A DNA stretch of 64,000 nucleotides from Ptiloglossa arizonensis (lineage: Eukaryota; Arthropoda; Insecta; Hymenoptera; Colletidae). The notes beneath the pieces were generated by a model. The model did not search any database and was not told where the DNA came from. It saw only the letters and a program-made list of their open reading frames with translations. Positions 37,716 to 49,536 of the stretch are shown piece after piece (the first letter of the stretch is position 1; the number at the start of each line of letters is the position of its first letter). A program made the translations under genes and the position numbers. The stretch is from the NCBI RefSeq assembly GCF_051014685.1, contig NW_027479428.1:62001-126000 (forward strand). The letters are read 5' to 3'.

Positions 37716-38423
37716 GTATTTTTTCCGTAGGCCATTCTGGTTAAGCGTTTGGAGCAGCAGAAGTGCGAAAAATTTTTTGCCTTCTCAACCATGCCTTGGC
37801 TTCAAACTCCCATATCTCGCGAACGGATTGACCTAACCCAAAAATTCCTATTGCATCTGAAAGTCGAACCTCGCCGAATTACAACGGTATGTGTATTTTT
37901 TCCCTAGGCCATTCTGGTTAAGCGTTTAGAGCAGCAGAACTGCGAAAAATTTGTTGCCTTCTCAACCATTTCTTGGCTTCAAACTCCCATATCTCGCGAA
38001 CGGATTGACCTAACCCAAAAATTCCTGTAGCGTCTGGACGTAGATACTCGCCCGATTACAACGGTAAGTGTATTTTTTCCCTAGGCCATTCTGGTTAAGC
38101 GTTTGGAGCAGCAGAATTGCGAAAAATTTGTTGCCTTCTCATACATTTCTTGGCTTCAAACTCCCATATCTCGCGAACGGATTGACCTAAGCCAAAAATT
38201 CCTGTTGCGTCTGAAAGTAGAAACTCGCCCGATTACAACGGTATGTGTATTTTTGCCCTAGGCCACTCTGGTTAAGCGTTTGGAGCAGCAGAATTGCGAA
38301 AAATTTTTTGCCTTCTCAACCATTTCTTGGTTTCAAACTCGCATATCTCGCGAACGGATTGACCTAACCCAAAAATTCCTATTGCATCTGAAAGTCGAAC
38401 CTCGCCGAATTACAACGGTATGT
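37362..38423 (+). repeat. Six-monomer unit, copy 1 (1062 bp)
   Basis: Monomers in order: AGGGCATTC with GTAGAGACTCG; TTGCTTCCC with GGATCAGCAG; TTTTTCCGTAGG with ATGCCTTGG and GCCGAATTAC; GCGTTTAGAGCAG with GTAGATACTCG; CTCATACATTTC; and TTTTTGCCC with TGGTTTCAAACTCGC and GCCGAATTAC. By eye the tandem copy at 38424-39485 is identical over all 1062 bp. This is the youngest duplication in the middle of the window, or an assembly expansion. Confidence 0.9.
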
Positions 38424-39485
38424 GTATTTTTTCCCTAGGGCATTCTGGTTAAGCGTTTGGAGCAGCAGAATTGCGAAAAATTTGTTGTCTTCTCAACCAT
38501 TTCTTAGCTTCAAACTCCCATATCTCGCGAACGGATTGACCTAACCCAAAAATTCCTATTGCATCTGAAAGTAGAGACTCGCCCGATTACAACGGTATGT
38601 GTATTGCTTCCCTAGACCATTCTGGTTAAGCGTTTGGATCAGCAGAAGTGCGAAAAATTTTTTGCCTTCTCAACCATTTCTTGGCTTCAAACTCCCATAT
38701 CTCGCGAACGGATTGACCTAAACCAAAAATTCCTATTGCATCTGAAAGTAGAAACTCGCCCGATTACAACGGTATGTGTATTTTTTCCGTAGGCCATTCT
38801 GGTTAAGCGTTTGGAGCAGCAGAAGTGCGAAAAATTTTTTGCCTTCTCAACCATGCCTTGGCTTCAAACTCCCATATCTCGCGAACGGATTGACCTAACC
38901 CAAAAATTCCTATTGCATCTGAAAGTCGAACCTCGCCGAATTACAACGGTATGTGTATTTTTTCCCTAGGCCATTCTGGTTAAGCGTTTAGAGCAGCAGA
39001 ACTGCGAAAAATTTGTTGCCTTCTCAACCATTTCTTGGCTTCAAACTCCCATATCTCGCGAACGGATTGACCTAACCCAAAAATTCCTGTAGCGTCTGGA
39101 CGTAGATACTCGCCCGATTACAACGGTAAGTGTATTTTTTCCCTAGGCCATTCTGGTTAAGCGTTTGGAGCAGCAGAATTGCGAAAAATTTGTTGCCTTC
39201 TCATACATTTCTTGGCTTCAAACTCCCATATCTCGCGAACGGATTGACCTAAGCCAAAAATTCCTGTTGCGTCTGAAAGTAGAAACTCGCCCGATTACAA
39301 CGGTATGTGTATTTTTGCCCTAGGCCACTCTGGTTAAGCGTTTGGAGCAGCAGAATTGCGAAAAATTTTTTGCCTTCTCAACCATTTCTTGGTTTCAAAC
39401 TCGCATATCTCGCGAACGGATTGACCTAACCCAAAAATTCCTATTGCATCTGAAAGTCGAACCTCGCCGAATTACAACGGTATGT
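38424..39485 (+). repeat. Six-monomer unit, copy 2
   Basis: Exact-looking repeat of 37362-38423 at +1062 bp, including rare variants GCGTTTAGAG, GTAGATACTCG, TTTTTCCGTAGG and TGGTTTCAAACTCGC. The copy opens with AGGGCATTC directly after a GCCGAATTAC monomer, an order otherwise seen only once as an exception (27097), which marks the duplication junction. After 39485 the normal AACTGCG monomer follows. Confidence 0.9.
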
Positions 39486-41961
39486 GTATTTTTTCCCTAG
39501 GCCATTCTGGTTAAGCGTTTGGAGCAGCAGAACTGCGAAAAATTTGTGGCCTTCTCAACCATTTCTTGGCTTCAAACTCCCATATCTCGCGAACGGATTG
39601 ACCTAACCCAAAAATTCCTGTAGCGTCTGGACGTAGAAACTCGCCCGATTACAACGGTAAGTGTATTTTTTCCCTAGGCCATTCTGGTTAAGCGTTTGGA
39701 GCAGCAGAATTGCGAAAAATTTGTTGCCTTCTCATACATTTCTTGGCTTCAAACTCCCATATCTCGCGAACGGATTGACCTAAGCCAAAAATTCCTGTTG
39801 CGTCTGAAAGTAGAAACTCGCCCGATTACAACGGTATGTGTATTTTTTCATTAGGCCATTCTGGTTAAGCGTTTGGAGCAGCAGAATTGCGAAAAATTTT
39901 TTGCCTTCTCAACCATTTCTTAGCTTCAAACTCCCATATCTCGCGAACGGATTGACCAAACCCAAAAATTCCTATTGCATCTGAAAGTAGAAACTCGCCC
40001 GATTACAACGGTATGTGTATTTTGTCCCTAGGCCATTCTGGATAAGCGTTTGGAGCAGCAGAATTGCGAAAAATTTGTTGCCTTCTCTACCATTTCTTAG
40101 CTTCAAACTCCCATATCTCGCGAACGGATTGACCTAAGCCAAAAATTCCTGTTGCGTCTGAAAGTAGAAACTCGCCCGATTACAACGGCATGTGTATTTT
40201 TTCCCTAGGGCATTCTGGTTAAGCGTTTGGAGCAGCAGAATTGCGAAAAATTTGTTGTCTTCTCAACCATTTCTTAACTTCAAACTCCCATATCTCGCGA
40301 ACGGATTGACCTAACCCAAAAATTCCTATTGCATCTGAAAGTAGAAACTCGCCCGATTACAACGGTATGTGTATTGTTTCCCTAGACCATTCTGGTTAAG
40401 CGTTTGGATCAGCAGAAATGCGAAAAATTTTTTGCCTTCTCAACCATTTCTTGGCTTCAAACTCCCATATCTCGCGAACGGATTGACCTAAACCAAAAAT
40501 TCCTATTGCATCTGAAAGTAGAAACTCGCCCGATTACAACGGTATGTGTATTTTTTGCGTAGGCCATTCTGGTTAAGCGTTTGGAGCAGCAGATGTGCGA
40601 AAAATTTTTTGCCTTCTCAACCATTTCTTAGCTTCAAACTCCCATATCTCGCGAACGGATTGACCAAACCCAAAAATTCCTATTGCATCTGAAAGTAGAA
40701 ACTCGCCCGATTACAACGGTATGTGTATTTTGTCCCTAGGCCATTCTGGTTAAGCGTTTGGAGCAGCAGAATTGCGAAAAATTTGTTGCCTTCTCTACCA
40801 TTTCTTAGCTTCAAACTCCCATATCTCGCGAACGGATTGACCTAAGCCAAAAATTCCTGTTGCGTCTGAAAGTAGAAACTCGCCCGATTACAACGGTACG
40901 TGTGTTTTTCCCTAGGCCATTCTGGTTAAGCGTTTGGAGCAGCAGAATTGCGAAAAATTTTTTGCCTTCTCAACCATTTCTTGGCTTCAAACTCGCATAT
41001 CTCGCGAACGGATTGACCTAACCCAAAAATTCCTATTGCATCTGAAAGTCGAACCTCGCCGAATTACAACGGTATGTGTATTTTTTCCCTAGGCCATTCT
41101 GGTTAATCGTTTGGAGCAGCAGAACTGCGAAAAATTTGTTGCCTTCTCAACCATTTCTTGGATTCGAACTCCCATATCTCGCGAACGGATTGACCTAAGC
41201 CAAAAATTCCTGTTGCGTCTGAAAGTAGAAACTCGCCCGATTACAACGGTATGTGTATTTTTGCCCTAGGCCACTCTGGTTAAGCGTTTGCAGCAGCAGA
41301 ATTGCGAAAAATTTGTTGCCTTCTCATCCATTTCTTGGCTTCAAACTCCCATATCTCGCGAACGGATTGACCTAACCCAAAAATTCCTGTAGCGTCTGGA
41401 CGTAGAAACTCGCCCGATTACAACGGTATGTGTATTTTTGCCCTAGGCCACTCTGGTTAAGCGTTTGGAGCAGCAGAATTGCGAAAAATTTGTTGCCTTC
41501 TCATCCATTTCTTGGCTTCAGACTCCCATATCTAGCGAACGGATTGACCTAACCCAAAAATTCCTATTGCATCTGAAAGTAGAAACTCGCCCGATTACAA
41601 CGGTATGTGTATTTTTTCCCTAGGCCATTCTGGTTAAGCGTTTGGAGCAGCAGAATTGCGAAAAATTTTTTGCCTTCTCAACCATTTCTTGGCTTCAAAC
41701 TCCCATATCTCGCGAACGGATTGACCTAACCCAAAAATTCCTATTGCATCTGAAAATAGAACCTCGCCCGATTACAGCGGTATGTGTATTTTTTCCCTAG
41801 GCCATTCTGGTTAAGCGTTTGGAGCAGCAGAATTGCGAAAAATTTTTTCCTTCTCAACCATTTCTTGGCTTCAAACCCCCATATCTCGCGAACGGATTGA
41901 CCTAACCCAAAAATTCCTGTAGCGTCTGGAAGTAGAAACTCGCCCGATTACAACGGTATGT
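39486..41961 (+). repeat. Fourteen monomers including a copy of 36477-37184
   Basis: 39486-39839 carries the usual AACTGCG then CTCATAC order. 39840-40547 repeats 36477-37184, with GTATTGTTTCCC in place of GTATTGCTTCCC. Next come TTTTTGCGTAGG with GATGTGCG, a GTACGTGTGTTTTTCCC monomer near 40900 (also near 50980 and 54690), GGTTAATCG with GGATTCGAACTC, and GTTTGCAGCAGCAG at 41288. The GGTTAATCG to TTTTTTCC series from about 41080 is the precursor of the 11-monomer unit to the right. Confidence 0.84.
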
Positions 41962-42492
41962 GTATTTTTTCCCTAGCCCATTCTGGTCAAGCGTTTGGAG
42001 CAGCAGAATTGCGAAAAATTTCTTGCCTTCTCAACCATTTCTTGGCTTCAAACTCCCATATCTCGCGAACGGATAGACCTAACCCAAAAATTCCTATTGC
42101 ATCTGAAAGTAGAAACTCGCCCGATAACAACGGTACGTGTATTTTTTCCCTAGGTCATTCTGGTTAAGCGTTTGGAGCAGCAGAATTGCGAAAAATTTTT
42201 TGCCTTCTCATCCATTTCTTGGCTTCAAACCCCCATATCTCGCGAACGGATTGACCTAAGCCAAAAATTCCTGTTGCGTCTGAAAATTGAAACTCGCCCG
42301 ATTACAACGGCATGTGTATTTTTTCCCTAGGCCATTCTGGTTAAGCGTTTGGAGCAGCAGAAATGCGAATAATTTTTTGCCTTCTCAACCATTTCTTGGC
42401 TTCAAACTCCCATATCTCGCGAACGGATTGACCTAACCCAAAAATACCTGTTGCGTCTGAAAGTAGAAACTCGCCCGATTACAACGGTATGT
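41962..42492 (+). repeat. Three-monomer duplication, copy 1
   Basis: 531 bp: CCCATTCTGGTC with TTCTTGCC and GGATAGACC; AGGTCATTC with CTCATCC and AAAATTGAAAC; and AAATGCGAATAATT with AAATACCTG. It is repeated at 42493-43023. The single difference noticed is CCGATAACAACGG here against CCGATTACAACGG. A 69-codon frame begins at 41958 and recurs wherever this first monomer recurs (42489, 47264, 49210, 51508); it is a repeat artefact. Confidence 0.9.
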
Positions 42493-43023
42493 GTATTTTT
42501 TCCCTAGCCCATTCTGGTCAAGCGTTTGGAGCAGCAGAATTGCGAAAAATTTCTTGCCTTCTCAACCATTTCTTGGCTTCAAACTCCCATATCTCGCGAA
42601 CGGATAGACCTAACCCAAAAATTCCTATTGCATCTGAAAGTAGAAACTCGCCCGATTACAACGGTACGTGTATTTTTTCCCTAGGTCATTCTGGTTAAGC
42701 GTTTGGAGCAGCAGAATTGCGAAAAATTTTTTGCCTTCTCATCCATTTCTTGGCTTCAAACCCCCATATCTCGCGAACGGATTGACCTAAGCCAAAAATT
42801 CCTGTTGCGTCTGAAAATTGAAACTCGCCCGATTACAACGGCATGTGTATTTTTTCCCTAGGCCATTCTGGTTAAGCGTTTGGAGCAGCAGAAATGCGAA
42901 TAATTTTTTGCCTTCTCAACCATTTCTTGGCTTCAAACTCCCATATCTCGCGAACGGATTGACCTAACCCAAAAATACCTGTTGCGTCTGAAAGTAGAAA
43001 CTCGCCCGATTACAACGGTATGT
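42493..43023 (+). repeat. Three-monomer duplication, copy 2
   Basis: Repeats 41962-42492 at +531 bp. It also begins a longer block (42493 to ~43775) that recurs at 49214 to ~50496, offset 6721 bp (38 monomers), including the next monomers AGCCCTTTCTGG, CTTCATACACCC and GATTGCCC. Since the distant copy has only one version of the triplet, the triplet was probably doubled after the blocks separated, or collapsed in the other. Confidence 0.88.
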
Positions 43024-43377
43024 GTATTTTTTCCCTAGGCCATTCTGGTTAAGCGTTTGGAGCAGCAGAAATGCGAATAATTTTTTGCCTTCTCAACCAT
43101 TTCTTGGCTTCAAACTCCCATATCTCGCGAACGGATTGACCTAACCCAAAAATACCTGTTGCGTCTGAAAGTAGAAACTCGCCCGATTACAACGGTATGT
43201 GTATTTTTTCCCTAGCCCTTTCTGGTCAAGCGTTTGGAGCAGCAGAATTGCGAAAAATTTGTTGTCTTCTCAACCATTTCTTAGCTTCATACACCCATAT
43301 CTCGCGAACGGATTGACCTAACCCCAAAATTCCTATTGCATCTGAAAGTAGAAACTCGCCCGATTACAACGGTATGT
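43024..43377 (+). repeat. Two monomers, first a single-monomer duplication
   Basis: The monomer at 43024 repeats that at 42847 (AAATGCGAATAATT, AAATACCTGTTGCG) directly, a one-monomer tandem duplication also present at 49568/49745. The second monomer (43201) carries AGCCCTTTCTGGTC, TTGTTGTC, CTTCATACACCC and AACCCCAAAATT. Confidence 0.86.
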
Positions 43378-45322
43378 GTATTTTGTCCCTAGGCCATTCT
43401 GGTTAAGCGTTTGGAGCAGCAGAATTGCGAAAAATTTGTTGCCTTCTCTACCATTTCTTAGCTTCAAACTCCCATATCTCGCGAACCGATTGCCCTAACC
43501 CAAAAATTCCTATTGCATCTGAAAGTAGAAACTCGCCCGATTACAACGGTATGTGTATTTTTTCCCTAGGCCATTCTGGTTAAGCGTTTGGAGCAGCAGA
43601 AGTGCGAAAAATTTGTTGTCTTCTCAAACATTTCTTAGCTTCAAACTCCCATATCTCGCGAAAGGATTGACCCAACCCAAAAATTCCTATTGCATCTGAA
43701 AGTAGAAACTCGCCCGATTACAACGGTATGTGTATTTTTGCCCTAGGCCACTCTGGTTAAGCGTTTGGAGCAGCAGAAGTGCGAAAAATTTGTTGTCTTC
43801 TCAAACATTTCTTAGCTTCAAACTCCCATATCTCGCGAAAGGATTGACCCAACCCAAAAATTCCTATTGCATCTGAAAGTAGAAACTCGCCCGATTACAA
43901 CGGTATGTGTATTTTTGCCCTAGGCCACTCTGGTTAAGCGTTTGGAGCAGCAGAATTGCGAAAAATTTTTTCCTTCTCAACCATTTCTTGGCTTCAAACC
44001 CCCATATCTCGCGAACGGATTGACCTAACCCAAAAATTCCTGTAGCGTCTGGAAGTAGAAACTCGCCCGATTACAACGGTATGTGTATTTTTTCCCTAGC
44101 CCATTCTGGTCAAGCGTTTTGAGCAGCAGAATTGCGAAAAATTTTTTGCCTTCTCAACCATTTCTTGGCTTCAAACTCGCATATCTCGCGAACGGATTGA
44201 CCTAATCCAAAAATTCCTATTGCATCTGAAAGTCGAACCTCGCCGAATTACAACGGTATGTGTATTTTTTCCCTAGGCCATTCTGGTTAATCGTTTGGAG
44301 CAGCAGAACTGCGAAAAATTTGTTGCCTTCTCAACCATTTGTTGGATTCGAACTCCCATATCTCGCGAACGGATTGACCTAACCCAAAAATTCCTTTAGC
44401 GTCTGGACGTAGAAACTCGCCCGATTACAACGGTAAGTGTATTTTTTCCCTAGGCCATTCTGGTTAAGCGTTTGGAGCAGCAGAATTGCGAAAAATTTGT
44501 TGCCTTCTCATACATTTCTTGGCTTCAAACTCCCATATCTCGCGAACGGATTGACCTAAGCCAAAAATTCCTGTTGCGTCTGAAAGTAGAAACTCGCCCG
44601 ATTACAACGGTATGTGTATTTTTGCCCTAGGCCACTCTGGTTAAGCGTTTGCAGCAGCAGAATTGCGAAAAATTTGTTGCCTTCTCATCCATTTCTTGGC
44701 TTCAAACTCCCATATCTCGCGAACGGATTGACCTAACCCAAAAATTCCTGTAGCGTCTGGACGTAGAAACTCGCCCGATTACAACGGTATGTGTATTTTT
44801 GCCCTAGGCCACTCTGGTTAAGCGTTTGGAGCAGCAGAATTGCGAAAAATTTGTTGCCTTCTCATCCATTTCTTGGCTTCAGACTCCCATATCTAGCGAA
44901 CGGATTGACCTAACCCAAAAATTCCTATTGCATCTGAAAGTAGAAACTCGCCCGATTACAACGGTATGTGTATTTTTTCCCTAGGCCATTCTGGTTAAGC
45001 GTTTGGAGCAGCAGAATTGCGAAAAATTTTTTGCCTTCTCAACCATTTCTTGGCTTCAAACTCCCATATCTCGCGAACGGATTGACCTAACCCAAAAATT
45101 CCTATTGCATCTGAAAATAGAACCTCGCCCGATTACAGCGGTATGTGTATTTTTTCCCTAGGCCATTCTGGTTAAGCGTTTGGAGCAGCAGAATTGCGAA
45201 AAATTTTTTCCTTCTCAACCATTTCTTGGCTTCAAACCCCCATATCTCGCGAACGGATTGACCTAACCCAAAAATTCCTGTAGCGTCTGGAAGTAGAAAC
45301 TCGCCCGATTACAACGGTATGT
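43378..45322 (+). repeat. 11-monomer higher-order unit, copy A (1945 bp)
   Basis: 11 x 177 minus 2, the two missing bases being the G lost in two AATTTTTTCCTTC monomers. Order: ATTTTGTCCC / GATTGCCC; AAGTGCG; TTTTTGCCC / AAGTGCG; TTTTTGCCC / TTTTTTCC / CCCCCATATC; GCGTTTTGAGC / CCTAATCC / GCCGAATTAC; GGTTAATCG / TTTGTTGGATTCG; CTCATAC; GTTTGCAGC; CTTCAGACTCC / CATATCTAGCG; AAATAGAACC; and TTTTTTCC. Copy B follows immediately and looks identical by eye. Confidence 0.93.
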
Positions 45323-47267
45323 GTATTTTGTCCCTAGGCCATTCTGGTTAAGCGTTTGGAGCAGCAGAATTGCGAAAAATTTGTTGCCTTCTCTACCATT
45401 TCTTAGCTTCAAACTCCCATATCTCGCGAACCGATTGCCCTAACCCAAAAATTCCTATTGCATCTGAAAGTAGAAACTCGCCCGATTACAACGGTATGTG
45501 TATTTTTTCCCTAGGCCATTCTGGTTAAGCGTTTGGAGCAGCAGAAGTGCGAAAAATTTGTTGTCTTCTCAAACATTTCTTAGCTTCAAACTCCCATATC
45601 TCGCGAAAGGATTGACCCAACCCAAAAATTCCTATTGCATCTGAAAGTAGAAACTCGCCCGATTACAACGGTATGTGTATTTTTGCCCTAGGCCACTCTG
45701 GTTAAGCGTTTGGAGCAGCAGAAGTGCGAAAAATTTGTTGTCTTCTCAAACATTTCTTAGCTTCAAACTCCCATATCTCGCGAAAGGATTGACCCAACCC
45801 AAAAATTCCTATTGCATCTGAAAGTAGAAACTCGCCCGATTACAACGGTATGTGTATTTTTGCCCTAGGCCACTCTGGTTAAGCGTTTGGAGCAGCAGAA
45901 TTGCGAAAAATTTTTTCCTTCTCAACCATTTCTTGGCTTCAAACCCCCATATCTCGCGAACGGATTGACCTAACCCAAAAATTCCTGTAGCGTCTGGAAG
46001 TAGAAACTCGCCCGATTACAACGGTATGTGTATTTTTTCCCTAGCCCATTCTGGTCAAGCGTTTTGAGCAGCAGAATTGCGAAAAATTTTTTGCCTTCTC
46101 AACCATTTCTTGGCTTCAAACTCGCATATCTCGCGAACGGATTGACCTAATCCAAAAATTCCTATTGCATCTGAAAGTCGAACCTCGCCGAATTACAACG
46201 GTATGTGTATTTTTTCCCTAGGCCATTCTGGTTAATCGTTTGGAGCAGCAGAACTGCGAAAAATTTGTTGCCTTCTCAACCATTTGTTGGATTCGAACTC
46301 CCATATCTCGCGAACGGATTGACCTAACCCAAAAATTCCTTTAGCGTCTGGACGTAGAAACTCGCCCGATTACAACGGTAAGTGTATTTTTTCCCTAGGC
46401 CATTCTGGTTAAGCGTTTGGAGCAGCAGAATTGCGAAAAATTTGTTGCCTTCTCATACATTTCTTGGCTTCAAACTCCCATATCTCGCGAACGGATTGAC
46501 CTAAGCCAAAAATTCCTGTTGCGTCTGAAAGTAGAAACTCGCCCGATTACAACGGTATGTGTATTTTTGCCCTAGGCCACTCTGGTTAAGCGTTTGCAGC
46601 AGCAGAATTGCGAAAAATTTGTTGCCTTCTCATCCATTTCTTGGCTTCAAACTCCCATATCTCGCGAACGGATTGACCTAACCCAAAAATTCCTGTAGCG
46701 TCTGGACGTAGAAACTCGCCCGATTACAACGGTATGTGTATTTTTGCCCTAGGCCACTCTGGTTAAGCGTTTGGAGCAGCAGAATTGCGAAAAATTTGTT
46801 GCCTTCTCATCCATTTCTTGGCTTCAGACTCCCATATCTAGCGAACGGATTGACCTAACCCAAAAATTCCTATTGCATCTGAAAGTAGAAACTCGCCCGA
46901 TTACAACGGTATGTGTATTTTTTCCCTAGGCCATTCTGGTTAAGCGTTTGGAGCAGCAGAATTGCGAAAAATTTTTTGCCTTCTCAACCATTTCTTGGCT
47001 TCAAACTCCCATATCTCGCGAACGGATTGACCTAACCCAAAAATTCCTATTGCATCTGAAAATAGAACCTCGCCCGATTACAGCGGTATGTGTATTTTTT
47101 CCCTAGGCCATTCTGGTTAAGCGTTTGGAGCAGCAGAATTGCGAAAAATTTTTTCCTTCTCAACCATTTCTTGGCTTCAAACCCCCATATCTCGCGAACG
47201 GATTGACCTAACCCAAAAATTCCTGTAGCGTCTGGAAGTAGAAACTCGCCCGATTACAACGGTATGT
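45323..47267 (+). repeat. 11-monomer higher-order unit, copy B
   Basis: Tandem repeat of 43378-45322 at +1945 bp; every rare variant checked is present in both (GATTGCCC, GCGTTTTGAGC, CCTAATCC, TTTGTTGGATTCG, CATATCTAGCG). No difference was noticed. The last six or so monomers (46207 onward) are repeated once more at 48153, so the unit exists in two full copies plus a partial third. Confidence 0.93.
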
Positions 47268-48152
47268 GTATTTTTTCCCTAGCCCATTCTGGTCAAGCGT
47301 TTGGAGCAGCAGAATTGCGAAAAATTTCTTGCCTTCTCAACCATTTCTTGGCTTCAAACTCCCATATCTCGCGAACGGATAGACCTAACCCAAAAATTCC
47401 TATTGCATCTGAAAGTAGAAACTCGCCCGATTACAACGGTACGTGTATTTTTTCCCTAGGTCATTCTGGTTAAGCGTTTGGAGCAGCAGAATTGCGAAAA
47501 ATTTTTTGCCTTCTCATCCATTTCTTGGCTTCAAACCCCCATATCTCGCGAACGGATTGACCTAAGCCAAAAATTCCTGTTGCGTCTGAAAGTTGAAACT
47601 CGCCCGATTACAACGGTATGTTTTTTTTTTCCCTAGGCCATTCTGGTTAAGCGTTTGGAGCAGCAGAAATGCGAATAATTTTTTGCCTTCTCAACCATTT
47701 CTTGGCTTCAAACTCCCATATCTTGCGAACGGATTGACCTAACCCAAAAATACCTGTTGCGTCTGAAAGTAGAAATTCGCCCGATTACAACGGTATGTGT
47801 ATTTTTTCCCTAGCCCTTTCTGGTCAAGGGTTTGGAGCAGCAGAATTGCGAAAAATTTGTTGTCTTCTCAACCATTTCTTAGCTTCATACTCCCATATCT
47901 CGCGAACGGATTGACCTAACCCCAAAATTCCTATTGCATCTGAAAGTAGAAACTCGCCCGATTACAACGGTATGTGTATTTTGTCCCTAGGCCATTCTGG
48001 TTAAGCGTTTGGAGCAGCAGAATTGCGAAAAATTTGTTGCCTTCTCTACCATTTCTTAGCTTCAAACTCCCATATCTCGCGAACGGATTGACCTAACCCA
48101 AAAATTCCTATTGCATCTGAAAGTCGAACCTCGCCGAATTACAACGGTATGT
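47268..48152 (+). repeat. Five monomers between 11-monomer copies
   Basis: Order: CCCATTCTGGTC / GGATAGACC; AGGTCATTC / GTTGAAAC; a monomer opening with T10 in place of TGTATTTTTT (47621-47630) with TATCTTGCG; AGCCCTTTCTGGTCAAGGG; and ATTTTGTCCC / CTCTACC. A closely related series, with T10 and GGTCAAGGG, occurs at 51512-52570. The last monomer is a hybrid: CTCTACC front and GCCGAATTAC back. Confidence 0.84.
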
Positions 48153-49536
48153 GTATTTTTTCCCTAGGCCATTCTGGTTAATCGTTTGGAGCAGCAGAAC
48201 TGCGAAAAATTTGTTGCCTTCTCAACCATTTCTTGGATTCGAACTCCCATATCTCGCGAACGGATTGACCTAACCCAAAAATTCCTTTAGCGTCTGGACG
48301 TAGAAACTCGCCCGATTACAACGGTAAGTGTATTTTTTCCCTAGGCCATTCTGGTTAAGCGTTTGGAGCAGCAGAATTGCGAAAAATTTGTTGCCTTCTC
48401 ATACATTTCTTGGCTTCAAACTCCCATATCTCGCGAACGGATTGACCTAAGCCAAAAATTCCTGTTGCGTCTGAAAGTAGAAACTCGCCCGATTACAACG
48501 GTATGTGTATTTTTGCCCTAGGCCACTCTGGTTAAGCGTTTGCAGCAGCAGAATTGCGAAAAATTTGTTGCCTTCTCATCCATTTCTTGGCTTCAAACTC
48601 CCATATCTCGCGAACGGATTGACCTAACCCAAAAATTCCTGTAGCGTCTGGACGTAGAAACTCGCCCGATTACAACGGTATGTGTATTTTTGCCCTAGGC
48701 CACTCTGGTTAAGCGTTTGGAGCAGCAGAATTGCGAAAAATTTGTTGCCTTCTCATCCATTTCTTGGCTTCAGACTCCCATATCTAGCGAACGGATTGAC
48801 CTAACCCAAAAATTCCTATTGCATCTGAAAGTAGAAACTCGCCCGATTACAACGGTATGTGTATTTTTTCCCTAGGCCATTCTGGTTAAGCGTTTGGAGC
48901 AGCAGAATTGCGAAAAATTTTTTGCCTTCTCAACCATTTCTTGGCTTCAAACTCCCATATCTCGCGAACGGATTGACCTAACCCAAAAATTCCTATTGCA
49001 TCTGAAAATAGAACCTCGCCCGATTACAGCGGTATGTGTATTTTTTCCCTAGGCCATTCTGGTTAAGCGTTTGGAGCAGCAGAATTGCGAAAAATTTTTT
49101 CCTTCTCAACCATTTCTTGGCTTCAAACCCCCATATCTCGCGAACGGATTGACCTAACCCAAAAATTCCTGTAGCGTCTGGAAGTAGAAACTCGCCCGAT
49201 TACAACGGTATGTGTATTTTTTCCCTAGCCCATTCTGGTCAAGCGTTTGGAGCAGCAGAATTGCGAAAAATTTCTTGCCTTCTCAACCATTTCTTGGCTT
49301 CAAACTCCCATATCTCGCGAACGGATAGACCTAACCCAAAAATTCCTATTGCATCTGAAAGTAGAAACTCGCCCGATTACAACGGTACGTGTATTTTTTC
49401 CCTAGGTCATTCTGGTTAAGCGTTTGGAGCAGCAGAATTGCGAAAAATTTTTTGCCTTCTCATCCATTTCTTGGCTTCAAACCCCCATATCTCGCGAACG
49501 GATTGACCTAAGCCAAAAATTCCTGTTGCGTCTGAA
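48153..49536 (+). repeat. Partial third copy of the 11-monomer unit and flank
   Basis: Repeats 46207-47590 at +1946 bp, covering GGTTAATCG, CTCATAC, GTTTGCAGC, CATATCTAGCG, AAATAGAACC, TTTTTTCC and the two monomers after copy B (CCCATTCTGGTC / GGATAGACC and AGGTCATTC). One difference is ATTTCTTGGATTCG near 48229 for ATTTGTTGGATTCG. The match ends near the AAAATTGAAAC / AAAGTTGAAAC difference. A shorter part of it (48153 to ~48870) recurs again near 54873-55590. Confidence 0.87.

Noticed and set aside
41958..42167. 69-codon frame recurring at 42489, 47264, 49210, 51508 and, in variant form, 56283, 57344, 59288 and 60349 as a gene family
   Set aside because: Each instance is the same monomer variant, where GGATAGACC replaces GGATTGACC and removes an in-frame stop; spacing follows the satellite duplications.
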